Of a stretch of DNA of 47,829 bases, positions 7,959 to 16,156 are shown piece after piece (within the stretch, counting starts at the first letter, position 1; each line of letters opens with the position of its first letter). This stretch comes from JBATBW01 sp049662565. GTDB lineage: Bacteria > Bacillota_I > Bacilli_A > Erysipelotrichales > Erysipelotrichaceae. The DNA lies in NCBI GenBank assembly GCA_049662565.1, contig JBATBW010000069.1, positions 1 through 47,829 of the forward strand. The letters run 5' to 3'. The notes beneath the pieces are model-generated. The model saw nothing but the letters and a program-made list of their open reading frames with translations, searched no databases and had not been told where the DNA came from. The position numbers and the translations under genes are program-made.

Positions 7959-8987
7959 ATGAATAAAGAAATAAAATTATATAGTAGTAATTATATCCAA
8001 GAATATAAAGCGGTTGATTCTCATACATTGGGACAATTCACAAGAGTAGTTGTAGACGGGTTTCCACATATTGAAGGAAAGACAATGATTGAAAAGAAAA
8101 AATACTTAGAAGATCATTGTGATGATATTCGTACTAGCTTAATGTTAGAACCTAGAGGACATGCGGATATGTTTGGTTCAGTATTAATGGAACCAGTACA
8201 TGACGAATGTGACTTCGGGGTTGTTTATATGGATACTGGTGAATACTTAAATATGTGTGGTCACGGTACGATGGGAACAGCTACAGTATGTGTGGAAGCT
8301 GGATTAGTACCAATGGTTAAACCTTATACTTATGTTAATTTAGATGCACCAGCTGGTATTATTCGAACAAAATTAAAAATTGAAGATGAAAAAGCAGTAG
8401 AAGTAACTATTACTAATGTGCCTAGTTTTGTTTATCAAGAAAATGTTCGTTTAGATATTGATGGCAAAGATGTGGTAATCGATATTATCTTTGCGGGTAA
8501 TTTCTTTGCATTAGTTGATGCTTCACAATTTGATTGGGAAATTGGCGCAAAGAATGTGTCTAAATTTTCTAAAATAGGTATGCAAATACTTCGTAAGGTC
8601 GCTACTGATTTAAAGGTTAAACATCCTTTAATTGATATAACAGTTGTAGATCATTGCGAATTTTATGTAAAAAGTGATCATGAAGGAGCGGATATTTGTA
8701 ATACCGTTATCTTTGGTGAAGGTCAATGTGATAGATCACCTTGTGGTACAGGTACGAGCTCAATGTTAGTTAAATTACATCATATGGGTAAATTAAAAGT
8801 TGGCGAAAGTATTGTGACAGAAAGTGTTATTGGTTCACATTTCACAGGTCGTATTAAAGAAGAAACGATGGTTGGTGATTTTAAAGCTATTGTTCCAGAA
8901 ATTACAGGGGCAGCTTATATTACGGGTGTTTCAACTTATTTAATTGATAAAAGAGATCCATTGAAAAAAGGATTCTTATTAGGTTAA
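7959..8987 (+). CDS. Proline racemase-family enzyme (proline racemase or hydroxyproline 2-epimerase)
   Basis: 342 residues, the usual family length. Both catalytic cysteines are present: C100 in NMCGHGTMG and C262 in CDRSPCGTGTSS. Enzymes with two cysteines act as racemases or epimerases by a two-base mechanism. trans-3-hydroxyproline dehydratases replace the second Cys with Thr, so that role is disfavoured. The start ATG at 7959 follows AAAGAGG. Beside a possible pyrroline-2-carboxylate reductase it probably handles proline, hydroxyproline or a related amino acid. The exact substrate cannot be read from the sequence. Confidence 0.88.
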   Translation: MNKEIKLYSSNYIQEYKAVDSHTLGQFTRVVVDGFPHIEGKTMIEKKKYLEDHCDDIRTSLMLEPRGHADMFGSVLMEPVHDECDFGVVYMDTGEYLNMCGHGTMGTATVCVEAGLVPMVKPYTYVNLDAPAGIIRTKLKIEDEKAVEVTITNVPSFVYQENVRLDIDGKDVVIDIIFAGNFFALVDASQFDWEIGAKNVSKFSKIGMQILRKVATDLKVKHPLIDITVVDHCEFYVKSDHEGADICNTVIFGEGQCDRSPCGTGTSSMLVKLHHMGKLKVGESIVTESVIGSHFTGRIKEETMVGDFKAIVPEITGAAYITGVSTYLIDKRDPLKKGFLLG

Positions 8988-8988
8988 G

Positions 8989-9204
8989 ATGCCACATATT
9001 CAAGTTAAGATGTATCCTGGTAGAGATGAGGATACAAAAAACACTTTAAGCAAAGCTTTAGAAGAAGCGATGATTAGTGTATTGGGTTGTAGTAGTGATG
9101 CAATTTCGATTAGTATTGATGAAGTTGAAAAGAATAATTGGCAGGAAGTGTATGACAATGAAATTATGAATAATTCTACGTTATATAAAAAGCCTAATTA
9201 TTAG
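8989..9204 (+). CDS. 4-oxalocrotonate tautomerase-like protein
   Basis: 71 residues. After Met removal the N-terminal residue is Pro, the catalytic base of the tautomerase superfamily. An Arg at the position of 4-OT Arg11 (YPGRDEDTK) is also present, as is an aromatic residue (NNW) in the region of the usual Phe50. The length fits a single 4-OT subunit. It starts one base after the racemase stop and has no clear ribosome site of its own, so translational coupling is likely. It would interconvert enol and keto (or enamine and imine) forms of a pathway intermediate. Confidence 0.82.
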   Translation: MPHIQVKMYPGRDEDTKNTLSKALEEAMISVLGCSSDAISISIDEVEKNNWQEVYDNEIMNNSTLYKKPNY

Positions 9205-9223
9205 TAAAAAGGATAATAAATTA

Positions 9224-9252
9224 TTGATAATTGAATTATTATATGGTATTAT
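9224..9252 (+). promoter_or_regulatory. Sigma-A promoter of rpmE
   Basis: TTGATA and TATTAT are spaced by 17 nt, with predicted start near 9259. No convincing terminator separates it from the tautomerase gene, so some read-through from the upstream operon is possible. Confidence 0.6.
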
Positions 9253-9255
9253 TTA

Positions 9256-9296
9256 TAAGCCTTACTTTAAACAAGGTAACGTTTAAGGCGGAAGGA
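9256..9296 (+). promoter_or_regulatory. Structured rpmE leader (possible L31 autoregulatory element)
   Basis: The short leader contains a left arm GCC..TTAAAC and a right arm GTTTAAGGC that pair across an AAGGTAAC loop, with a small bulge on the left. The stem ends directly before the GGAAGGAG ribosome site. Ribosomal-protein leaders ahead of rpmE are known in several phyla. I infer this one from position and pairing alone. Confidence 0.4.
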
Positions 9297-9305
9297 GAGA
9301 AAACT

Positions 9306-9518
9306 ATGAAACAAAATATTCATCCTAAGTACCAAAAAGCAAAAGTAATTTGCGCTACATGTGGTAACGAATTTGAAACAGGTTCTATTAAAAGTGAAAT
9401 CAATGTAGATACTTGTAGCAATTGTCATCCATTTTATACAGGGCGTCAAAGATTTGCTCAAGCTGCTGGTCGTATCGAGAAGTTTAATAGAAAATATGGT
9501 TTAGAAGAGAAAAAATAA
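9306..9518 (+). CDS. rpmE: 50S ribosomal protein L31, zinc-binding type
   Basis: 70 residues starting at ATG 9306 after GGAAGGAG. An in-frame TTG at 9231 would add a non-conserved extension that overlaps the promoter and is rejected. It shows the type A L31 pattern: MKQNIHPKY, the CATCG and CSNC zinc-binding pairs, HPFYTGRQRF and a basic KFNRKYG end. It is a large-subunit ribosomal protein, and zinc-containing L31 also serves as a zinc reserve. It stands ahead of tdk and prfA, as in Bacillus. Confidence 0.97.
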   Translation: MKQNIHPKYQKAKVICATCGNEFETGSIKSEINVDTCSNCHPFYTGRQRFAQAAGRIEKFNRKYGLEEKK

Positions 9519-9538
9519 GGTAACACCTTATTTTTTTT
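9510..9538 (+). terminator. Intrinsic terminator of rpmE
   Basis: Stem AAATAAGGT / ACCTTATTT with a 3-nt loop followed by a run of T, overlapping the rpmE stop codon. Confidence 0.85.
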
Positions 9539-9569
9539 AAGGTTTTAGTGTAAAATATAGTGGGTGATA

Positions 9570-10175
9570 ATGATGATGTATAATCAATATAAAGATGGGT
9601 ATATTGAAGTAATATGTGGATGCATGTTTGCGGGAAAGACCGAAGAATTAATTCGACGTATTAAGGTTTTAGAATATGCCAAAAAGAAAATAGTAGTATT
9701 TAAACCAAAGATTGATAATCGATATGACGATACGAAAGTAAGTTCACATGCAGGTAGTAAAGTGGACTCTTTTGCGATAAGTAATGCAAGTGAGATATTG
9801 CACTATATTGATGATAGTGTTGATGTAATTGCGATTGATGAAGTGCAATTCTTTGATAATAATATTATTGATGTTTGTAATTATTTAGCGAATAAAGGTA
9901 AAAGAGTAATGGTTGCCGGATTAGATATGGATTTTAGAGGTGAACCGTTTTCAGTAATGCCAACATTATTGACACAAGCAGAATTTGTCACTAAGCTAAC
10001 CGCTGTTTGTCAAATATGTGGAGCACCAGCGACAAGAACACAAAGAATAATTAATGGACAACCGGCTGATTACAATGATCCAATTGTATTAGTTGGCGCT
10101 AGTGAAAGCTATGAAGCGCGTTGTCGCCATTGCCATGAAGTGAAAAATCATCCTAACATTTTTGATGACAAGTAA
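9570..10175 (+). CDS. tdk: Thymidine kinase
   Basis: A type II thymidine kinase of about 201 residues that phosphorylates thymidine for dTTP salvage. It has a P-loop GCMFAGKTEEL, a Walker B IAIDEVQFF, a lasso-domain Tyr region (YEARC), and structural zinc pairs CQIC and CRHC. Three tandem ATG codons (9570, 9573, 9576) follow a weak GGGTGA site, so the exact start is ambiguous; a GTG at 9564 is less likely. The MATE gene overlaps its 3' end. The position between rpmE and prfA matches Bacillus. Confidence 0.95.
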   Translation: MMMYNQYKDGYIEVICGCMFAGKTEELIRRIKVLEYAKKKIVVFKPKIDNRYDDTKVSSHAGSKVDSFAISNASEILHYIDDSVDVIAIDEVQFFDNNIIDVCNYLANKGKRVMVAGLDMDFRGEPFSVMPTLLTQAEFVTKLTAVCQICGAPATRTQRIINGQPADYNDPIVLVGASESYEARCRHCHEVKNHPNIFDDK

Positions 10176-11535
10176 CTTAAAATCTTATATTGCTCCTAAG
10201 AGTTTTTATAAGAAAATATTATTTATTTCTGTTCCTTTAGCTCTCAATCAAATACTAAGTAGTTGTATGGGCATTGTTGATACGATGATGGTTAGTTGGA
10301 TTGGTAATGTTAATGCAGTAGGAACAGCTGCCCAAATAGAAAATTTGATGATTACTATTGGTTGGGGAGTTGCTAGCGGAGTAGGGATATATTGTGCTCA
10401 ATTTTATGGAGCGAAAAGATTTGATAGTTTAAAAAAAGCGTTTGGTTTAAGTTTGATGATATCTTTGCTTAATGCTTTTGTTTGGATGTTGATTGTGTAT
10501 TTCTTTGGATACCAATTGATGAGCTTTTTTATTAATGATATTAGTGTAGTAGAGAACGCTTTAAAGTATTTAAATGTTGTCTATTTTAGTTATATTCCGT
10601 TATCATTAGGTTTCTGTTTTGCCTATGTTTATCGGACGATTCAAAAGACGCAAGTGCCTTTGATTATTGGGGCGATTAGTATGTTAACTAATGTAGTATT
10701 TAACTATTTACTAATATTTGGTAAGTTTGGTTTTCCTCAATTAGGGGTAGTTGGTGCAGCTTATGGTACTTTGATTGCGCAAAGTTTGGGATTAGTAATT
10801 CATGTTGTATATGCCTATTTTACTAAACAAGAATTCTTTGGTAGTTTTCAAGAAATGTTTGGTTTGGACAGAGAATTCGTTAGTAAAATCATTAGAAGAA
10901 TTTATCCTTTAATAGTGAATGAAATCTTTTTTGGTTTAGGTAATACTTTATTTATTAAAGCTTATGGGTTACTCGGGCCAAAGGCGATGGATGCTTATTA
11001 TATAGGTAATAATATTGCGAATATATTCTTCTTTGTGACAATGGGTGTAGTTACGGCGTCAACGGTATTAATAGGTGAACAGTTAGGTAAGCACCGTATT
11101 GATACAGCGAAAGAATATGCGCGATATATGTTGTCATTAGCTTTTGTATTGAGTACGTTGGTAGGAATTTTAATTATTGTAACCTCACCTAGTCTGGTTA
11201 GTTTATTTGGAACATTAGAACCTTATACTTACCATCAAGCATTAAATGTTGTAAGGGTCTTTGCTTTACGTATTGCATTAAGGATGTTTAATGGATTAGT
11301 TTTCTCGATGTTAAGAGCGGGTGGCGATTCTAAATTCTTGTCCTTCTTAGATGCTGGTATGATGTGGTTAGTAGGAATACCTTTATCGTTTATTGGGGTA
11401 TTTGTGTTTGGAATTAAAGATATATCTATTCTCTTTTTAATGGTACAATTAGAGGGCGTAGTTAGAATATTTTTTGGAATATATCGTTATAAAAGTGGCA
11501 TATGGGCCCAAAATTTAACGAATGAAATAAATTAG
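10165..11535 (+). CDS. MATE family efflux transporter
   Basis: 456 residues with about 12 hydrophobic segments and two homologous halves, the first beginning IPLALNQILSS-like (SVPLALNQILSSCMGIVDTM). MATE proteins export drugs or metabolites in exchange for Na+ or H+. ATG 10165 overlaps the end of tdk by 11 bases and suggests coupling. An MATE gene is not part of the rpmE-tdk-prfA block I know from Bacillus, so it looks like a lineage-specific insertion. The exported substrate is unknown. Confidence 0.9.
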   Translation: MTSNLKSYIAPKSFYKKILFISVPLALNQILSSCMGIVDTMMVSWIGNVNAVGTAAQIENLMITIGWGVASGVGIYCAQFYGAKRFDSLKKAFGLSLMISLLNAFVWMLIVYFFGYQLMSFFINDISVVENALKYLNVVYFSYIPLSLGFCFAYVYRTIQKTQVPLIIGAISMLTNVVFNYLLIFGKFGFPQLGVVGAAYGTLIAQSLGLVIHVVYAYFTKQEFFGSFQEMFGLDREFVSKIIRRIYPLIVNEIFFGLGNTLFIKAYGLLGPKAMDAYYIGNNIANIFFFVTMGVVTASTVLIGEQLGKHRIDTAKEYARYMLSLAFVLSTLVGILIIVTSPSLVSLFGTLEPYTYHQALNVVRVFALRIALRMFNGLVFSMLRAGGDSKFLSFLDAGMMWLVGIPLSFIGVFVFGIKDISILFLMVQLEGVVRIFFGIYRYKSGIWAQNLTNEIN

Positions 11536-11545
11536 GAGGTAATTT

Positions 11546-12628
11546 ATGAGTGTAATGTTATCGCGATTAGATAAAATTAAAGAACGTTATTACGAAATTA
11601 ATGAATTATTAATGAGTAATGAAGTGATGAAAGATAATCGATTAATGGCTAAGTTAGCGAAAGAACAAGCGGGGTTAAGTGGAATTGTGGAAAACTATGA
11701 AAAGTTACTACAAATTGATCAACACATTAATGAAGCAAAAGAATTGTTAAAAGAACATGATCAAGAAATGAAAGAAATGGCTCAAATGGAATTAGAAGAG
11801 CTAGAACCAGAAAAAGAACGTTTGTTGAATCATTTAGAAATCTTGTTAATACCAAAGGATCCAAACGATGACAATGATGCAATTGTTGAAATTCGTGGAG
11901 CTGCCGGTGGTGACGAAGGTAATATTTTTGCGGGAGATTTATATCGTATGTATGCCCGCTTTGCGGAAGAAAAAGGCTGGAAAGTTAATGTTTTAGAAGC
12001 AATGGTGGCCGAAGCTGGTGGTTATTCATTAATCTCTTTTGAAATAAAAGGGGATAGTGTTTATAAAGAACTTAAGTTTGAGTCTGGTTCACACCGTGTG
12101 CAACGGGTACCAAAGACCGAATCACAAGGACGTATTCATACTTCTACAGCAACGGTATTAGTAATGCCTGATGTTGAGGAAGCGGACTTTGAATTGAATA
12201 TGGCGGATTTAGTATTTGATACTCACCGTGCTAGTGGAGCAGGTGGGCAACACGTCAATAAAACCGATTCAGCCGTAAGAATTACACACACACCAACGGG
12301 CATTTCCGTTAACTGTCAAGATGGACGTAGTCAACATGACAACCGCGATTTAGCTTTAAAATTAATTAGAGCGCGTATTTTTGAAGAACAACAAAGAAAG
12401 ATTAATGAAGAAAAAGGTAAAGAAAGATTATCTAAAATTGGTAGTGGTGACCGTAGTGAAAAGATTAGAACTTATAACTATCCGCAAAACCGGGTTAGTG
12501 ATCACCGTATTGGTTTAACTTTACAAAAACTAGATCGGATTATTGAAGGTGATCTACAAGAAATCATTAACGCATTATTGGCGGAAGACCAAAGAAGTAA
12601 ATTAGCTGGGGAACAAAGTGAACTATAG
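11546..12628 (+). CDS. prfA: Peptide chain release factor 1
   Basis: 360 residues, the standard RF1 length. It recognises UAA and UAG and triggers peptide release. The GGQ motif is at 233-235 (SGAGGQHVNKTDSAVR), and the family-diagnostic segments RVPKTESQGRIHTSTATV and SGDRSEKIRTYNYPQNRVSDHR are both intact. ATG 11546 follows a consensus AGGAGG. It overlaps prmC, whose product methylates the GGQ glutamine. Confidence 0.98.
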   Translation: MSVMLSRLDKIKERYYEINELLMSNEVMKDNRLMAKLAKEQAGLSGIVENYEKLLQIDQHINEAKELLKEHDQEMKEMAQMELEELEPEKERLLNHLEILLIPKDPNDDNDAIVEIRGAAGGDEGNIFAGDLYRMYARFAEEKGWKVNVLEAMVAEAGGYSLISFEIKGDSVYKELKFESGSHRVQRVPKTESQGRIHTSTATVLVMPDVEEADFELNMADLVFDTHRASGAGGQHVNKTDSAVRITHTPTGISVNCQDGRSQHDNRDLALKLIRARIFEEQQRKINEEKGKERLSKIGSGDRSEKIRTYNYPQNRVSDHRIGLTLQKLDRIIEGDLQEIINALLAEDQRSKLAGEQSEL

Positions 12629-13466
12629 AGAACTGCAAAAAGAAGGTCAAAGTCTTTGCTTAGAAAATGAAGTGAGTGACCAAAGTGCGCAAATGTTAAT
12701 GTTGGAGATGTGTCGTAATAATAATTTTAATTTATATTTAGATTATAATGAAGAAGTTGAAGATTCTTTTAAAGAACTATATTGGAACAATATTCAAAGG
12801 CTATGTGAACACGAACCATTAAGTTATGTTTTAGGATATGATTATTTTTATGGTTATCAATTTAAGGTGAACCATCATGTATTAATTCCCCGTGATGAAA
12901 CGGAAGAATTAGTTGCCAATACTTTAGCTTATTATGATGAATTGTTTAAAGGTCAAGTAGTAGACGTAATAGATGTAGGTTGTGGTAGTGGGGCAATCGG
13001 CATTGCCTTAAGTTTAGAAGAAAAGAATATGAATGTTACTGGTTGTGATATTAGTAGTGAAGCTTTGATTGTAGCAAAAGAAAACAATGATAATCTTCAA
13101 GCTAATGTTAATTTTGTTGAAAGTGATATGTTGAAATATTTTGTTGAAAACAATATAAAAGTCGATATGTTAATATCTAACCCGCCTTATATTAAAAGTG
13201 ATGCAAAATTAGAAAGTAGTGTTATTGATTATGAGCCTAAAGTAGCTTTATTTGGCGGAGTTGATGGCTTATTCTTCTATAATGAAATATTAACTAATGC
13301 CCATTTAATTTTAAAGGATAAATATTTAATTGGTTTTGAGATTGGTTATGATCAAAAAGATGATATATTAAAACTAGCGAATAGTTATTTTCCTAATGAT
13401 TTTAAAGAAATTGTCAAAGATATTAATGGCAAAGATCGGATGTTATTCATTACAAATATAAAATAA
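12618..13466 (+). CDS. prmC: Release factor glutamine methyltransferase
   Basis: 282 residues with a GTG start overlapping prfA by 11 bases. PrmC methylates the Gln of the GGQ motif in RF1 and RF2 using S-adenosylmethionine. The N-terminal helical domain is followed by the Rossmann methyltransferase fold: VIDVGCGSGAIGIAL (SAM binding) and NPPY at 188-191 (the substrate glutamine-binding motif). The family-typical LIPRDETEELV segment precedes them. In Bacillus the block continues toward tsaC; here decayed transposon DNA follows. Confidence 0.96.
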   Translation: MNYRELQKEGQSLCLENEVSDQSAQMLMLEMCRNNNFNLYLDYNEEVEDSFKELYWNNIQRLCEHEPLSYVLGYDYFYGYQFKVNHHVLIPRDETEELVANTLAYYDELFKGQVVDVIDVGCGSGAIGIALSLEEKNMNVTGCDISSEALIVAKENNDNLQANVNFVESDMLKYFVENNIKVDMLISNPPYIKSDAKLESSVIDYEPKVALFGGVDGLFFYNEILTNAHLILKDKYLIGFEIGYDQKDDILKLANSYFPNDFKEIVKDINGKDRMLFITNIK

Positions 13467-13486
13467 TATTTATTTATAAAAAAAAT

Positions 13487-13536
13487 AAAACGCAAGGGAG
13501 ATGCTCCGTAAGGAAGTTGTCTCTCTTGCGTTTTTG
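13487..13536 (+). terminator. Intrinsic terminator after prmC
   Basis: A 15-bp stem with one G:U pair (AAAACGCAAGGGAGA / TCTCTCTTGCGTTTT) closes an 18-nt loop that itself can form a 3-bp TCC-GTAA-GGA hairpin. A T-run ends the right arm. It terminates the tdk-prmC operon just before the IS remnant. Confidence 0.7.
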
Positions 13537-13644
13537 GCTCTAAGGACTTTTTGGGGGTGTAGATAATTAAAAAAGAGAAATTTTTCACTTTTTTTACTGT
13601 GCACCTTTCTATTTATTTAATTATTTGTTATTATTATTTTGTAT

Positions 13645-14493
13645 TAAGCTTTAAAAATTGGTTTTTTACTTGTAGCCCAAATTATGCGTGCTCTTGTAAA
13701 ATCAAAATTAGAAACTCCACGAGAGTTTCTTTTTAAATCTTTAATAGATCTATTAAATCCTTCTATTGGACCATTAGATAAACGCCTTTCTTTTTGTGTT
13801 AACTGTTATTACGATAAAGGAATTAATTATATACTCAAAATTTTTCTCAAGTAAGTTGGCTGTTTTTTCAAATATAAATAATCCGGATTTTTTATAAATG
13901 TTAATTATCTCTATTAATTCAACTGTAGCTGAGTTTAAATCTTTTTAACATATACATTTTTTCAAGATTATTATCGATCGCGAATATATATTTTAGTATT
14001 TGAGCGTTAGTTAGTTTACCAGGAAAATACTTTCATAAGGAGATCGTTTATTAAAATTTATGTTTTTTGAATTACTCAAATAAATGTATTTATACTGGGT
14101 CAGTAGAGTAACTTCAATACTAGGATAAATGCTTTCGTAATTACTATAGTGTTTACTATTATATTCTTGTAATCGTATATTATCTTTATCTTTGTGTTTT
14201 TTCCTTTAATTAAACAGATATCTGTTTAATTCTTGAATAATAGTCGATATTACATGAAAAGAATCAACAATTGTCTTAGTTTATTGAAGTATTTCACTGC
14301 ATAATTCATATAAGGGTTATACATGTCACAAATTTAGTATTCGATATTTAAACGTTCTTGTGGTTATACCTTTTGAATGCATAATAGAATGACACTTAGG
14401 GCAATAGGTCTTAATAGGATCTTCAATTTGAATTTAATCAACAATAATTTTACTATCCGTAATGTTTAATAATTGTAATATATTATCTTTCAT
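13645..14493 (-). pseudogene. Decayed ISL3-family transposase
   Basis: The minus strand keeps recognisable pieces in shifting frames. At the start it reads MKDNILQLLNITDSK, then IQIEDPIKTYCPKCHSIM (N-terminal zinc finger). Next come CDMYNPYMNYAVKYF and IVDSFHVIST (catalytic-core Asp motifs). A late LTNAQILKY-like stretch follows, and a C-terminal SNGPIEGFNRSIKDLKRNSRG ahead of the TAA at 13645 (the first and last stretches are read through several frames). Multiple frameshifts and stops, plus loss of about 100 residues between the zinc finger and the DMYNPY region, show it is dead. The ISL3 call rests on the SNGPIEG and DSFH signatures. No clear terminal inverted repeats or target duplication were found. 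The flanks 13537-13644 and 14494-14572 hold no other gene. Confidence 0.8.
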
Positions 14494-14573
14494 CTCCTTA
14501 CATTGCACAGTTAACTAAATTACATAAGTAAAGATAAAAAACTCCAACCTTTTTGTGGGCATAATGGTTGTGT

Positions 14574-14579
14574 TATAAT
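14574..14579 (+). promoter_or_regulatory. -10 element of the HD-domain gene promoter
   Basis: A perfect TATAAT precedes GGAGGTG and the ATG at 14603. A TTGTGG at 14553-14558 could be a -35 at a short 15-nt spacing; it lies at the edge of the IS remnant. Confidence 0.45.
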
Positions 14580-14602
14580 AGTGTTAATTATGGAGGTGTG
14601 GT

Positions 14603-15034
14603 ATGGATTCACTAGTGGATTTAGCGTATTCTATTGCATTGAAGGCACATGAAGGACAGGTTGATAAAGGGGGAATTGCTTATATTAACCATCCGGTTAG
14701 TGTGGCTAGTTTTGTTGATAGTGATGATGAAAAGGTGGTGGCTTTACTTCATGATGTCGTTGAGGATACGGATATAAATTTAAATGATTTACAGGAATTG
14801 GGGATTCCTAGATATCTTGTTGAGGCGATTGATTGTATGACAAGAAGAAGCAATGAAGAGCGGATGGCTTATTTATTGAGAGTGAAGGGTAATGCGATTG
14901 CGAAAAAGGTGAAGATTGCGGACCTTAAACATAATAGTGATATTTCGCGTATTCCTTTTCCTAGAGAAAAAGATTTTAATCGAGTTAGAGAATATGGAGA
15001 AGAACTGGCATTTTTAAAGGAAGATAGTCTATAA
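14603..15034 (+). CDS. HD-domain phosphohydrolase related to the RelA/SpoT hydrolase domain
   Basis: 143 residues forming a lone HD domain: AHEGQVDKGG, YINHPVSVA (first His), ALLHDVVEDTD (the HDxxED metal-binding motif) and KIADLKHNSD. This order matches the hydrolase half of RelA/SpoT proteins and stand-alone MESH1-like ppGpp hydrolases. No synthetase or regulatory domain is attached. It could hydrolyse ppGpp or another nucleotide; substrate specificity is inferred only. ATG 14603 has GGAGGTG in front. It lies alone between the IS remnant and tsaC. Confidence 0.78.
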   Translation: MDSLVDLAYSIALKAHEGQVDKGGIAYINHPVSVASFVDSDDEKVVALLHDVVEDTDINLNDLQELGIPRYLVEAIDCMTRRSNEERMAYLLRVKGNAIAKKVKIADLKHNSDISRIPFPREKDFNRVREYGEELAFLKEDSL

Positions 15035-15050
15035 ATTAGTGATAAATAAA

Positions 15051-15059
15051 TGTTATAAT
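15051..15059 (+). promoter_or_regulatory. Extended -10 promoter of tsaC and possibly the whole upp-atp block
   Basis: TGTTATAAT is an extended -10 (TGn plus a perfect TATAAT) 22 bases before the tsaC start. From here to 23664 genes are close or overlapping and no terminator is seen. One long transcript including the ATP synthase genes is possible. Confidence 0.5.
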
Positions 15060-15080
15060 AATTAGGTAAGGAGATTTTCT

Positions 15081-15683
15081 ATGACAAAGGTGATTACTAA
15101 TATTGATGAGATTATTGCTCTAATGAGAAATGATAAAACAATTGCGTTACCAACGGATACTGTCTATGGTTTAATGGCCCCATTAAGTGAAAAGGGGTTG
15201 AATAATATTAAACTGGCTAAATCTCGTGACGAAAATAAGCCTATTCCAATTATGGTTAATGGGTTAAAGATGTTAGAAAGAATTGCGGATGTTAAAGAAT
15301 ATCAGTTGCCAGTTATTAATAAGTTTATGCCGGGTTGTATCACGATTATATTTAATAAGAAAGATTGTTTGAATGATAATTTTACTAATGGTTTAGCTAC
15401 GGTTGGTGTTAGAATTCCCGATGATCAATTGTTATTAGATGTTATGGAAATATTAGATAGCCCGATATTAGTTACGAGTGCTAATCTTAGTGGTCAGCCA
15501 ACTTGTTTTAATGATGCAGAGGTTTTAGATCAGTTAGATGGTAGAATAGATGGTATAATTTTAGGGCATAGTAGTGGTAATAAACCTTCTACTATTGTGG
15601 ATATGACCAGTAATGAATTAAAGATTATACGTCAGGGAGATATTTCCTGGGAAATGTTAATGGAGGTCCAAAATGAAAATTAG
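15081..15683 (+). CDS. tsaC: Threonylcarbamoyl-AMP synthase (TsaC/YrdC type)
   Basis: 200 residues, the short form without the C-terminal Sua5 domain. It makes threonylcarbamoyl-AMP from Thr, bicarbonate and ATP, the first step of the t6A37 tRNA modification. Family features are ALPTDTVYGLMA, the KSRDENKPIPIMV loop, a MPGCITIIF segment, GVRIPDD and TSANLSGQPT. ATG 15081 has AAGGAG upstream. It overlaps rpiB by 11 bases, as neighbouring ywlC and ywlF-type genes are close in Bacillus. Confidence 0.94.
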   Translation: MTKVITNIDEIIALMRNDKTIALPTDTVYGLMAPLSEKGLNNIKLAKSRDENKPIPIMVNGLKMLERIADVKEYQLPVINKFMPGCITIIFNKKDCLNDNFTNGLATVGVRIPDDQLLLDVMEILDSPILVTSANLSGQPTCFNDAEVLDQLDGRIDGIILGHSSGNKPSTIVDMTSNELKIIRQGDISWEMLMEVQNEN

Positions 15684-16122
15684 CATAGGTTGCGATCATG
15701 GTGCATTTGAATATAAGGATGCGGTTGTAAAACATTTAGTTGAAGTAGGGCATGAGGTTGTGGATTATGGAACTTTTAATACTGACAGTGTAGACTATCC
15801 GGATTTTGCTTATCGAGCTGCAAAGGATGTGGCAGATAATAAGGTTGATCGGGGTATTGTGATGTGTACAACGGGTATTGGAGTTAGTATTACGGCCAAT
15901 AAAGTTAAAGGTGTGCGTTGTGCTTTAGTTGATCGCGTAGATATTGCTCAAGTTACAAGAGAGCATAATGATTCCAATTGTTTAGCTTTGGGTCAAAAGT
16001 TGACAGACTTACCGACGGCAATTGCAATTGTGGATACTTGGTTGAATACAGAATTTTCTAATTTAGAAAAACATGCTCGTCGTGTTGAAAAGATTAGAGG
16101 AATCGAAAAAGGTTTAGACTAG
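15673..16122 (+). CDS. rpiB: Ribose-5-phosphate isomerase B
   Basis: 149 residues, full RpiB length. It interconverts ribose 5-phosphate and ribulose 5-phosphate in the pentose phosphate pathway. GCDHGAFEYK carries Asp8 and His9, GIVMCTTGIGVSI carries the catalytic base Cys65, and REHNDSN is the phosphate-binding region. The allose isomerase homologue differs mainly in the active-site loop, so ribose is the likelier substrate. It precedes upp and could supply ribose 5-phosphate for PRPP. Confidence 0.94.
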   Translation: MKISIGCDHGAFEYKDAVVKHLVEVGHEVVDYGTFNTDSVDYPDFAYRAAKDVADNKVDRGIVMCTTGIGVSITANKVKGVRCALVDRVDIAQVTREHNDSNCLALGQKLTDLPTAIAIVDTWLNTEFSNLEKHARRVEKIRGIEKGLD

Positions 16123-16156
16123 TAATCTAGTTATAAATAGAAGGAAGAGGTTAATA

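Noticed and set aside
7959..8987. trans-3-hydroxyproline dehydratase
   Set aside because: The second catalytic residue is Cys262, not Thr, which points to a racemase or epimerase.
14541..14560. Terminal inverted repeats of the ISL3 remnant (compared with 13548-13567)
   Set aside because: The two stretches look alike in the same orientation (CTTTTTGTGGG versus CTTTTTGGGGG), not inverted, so they cannot be taken as element ends.
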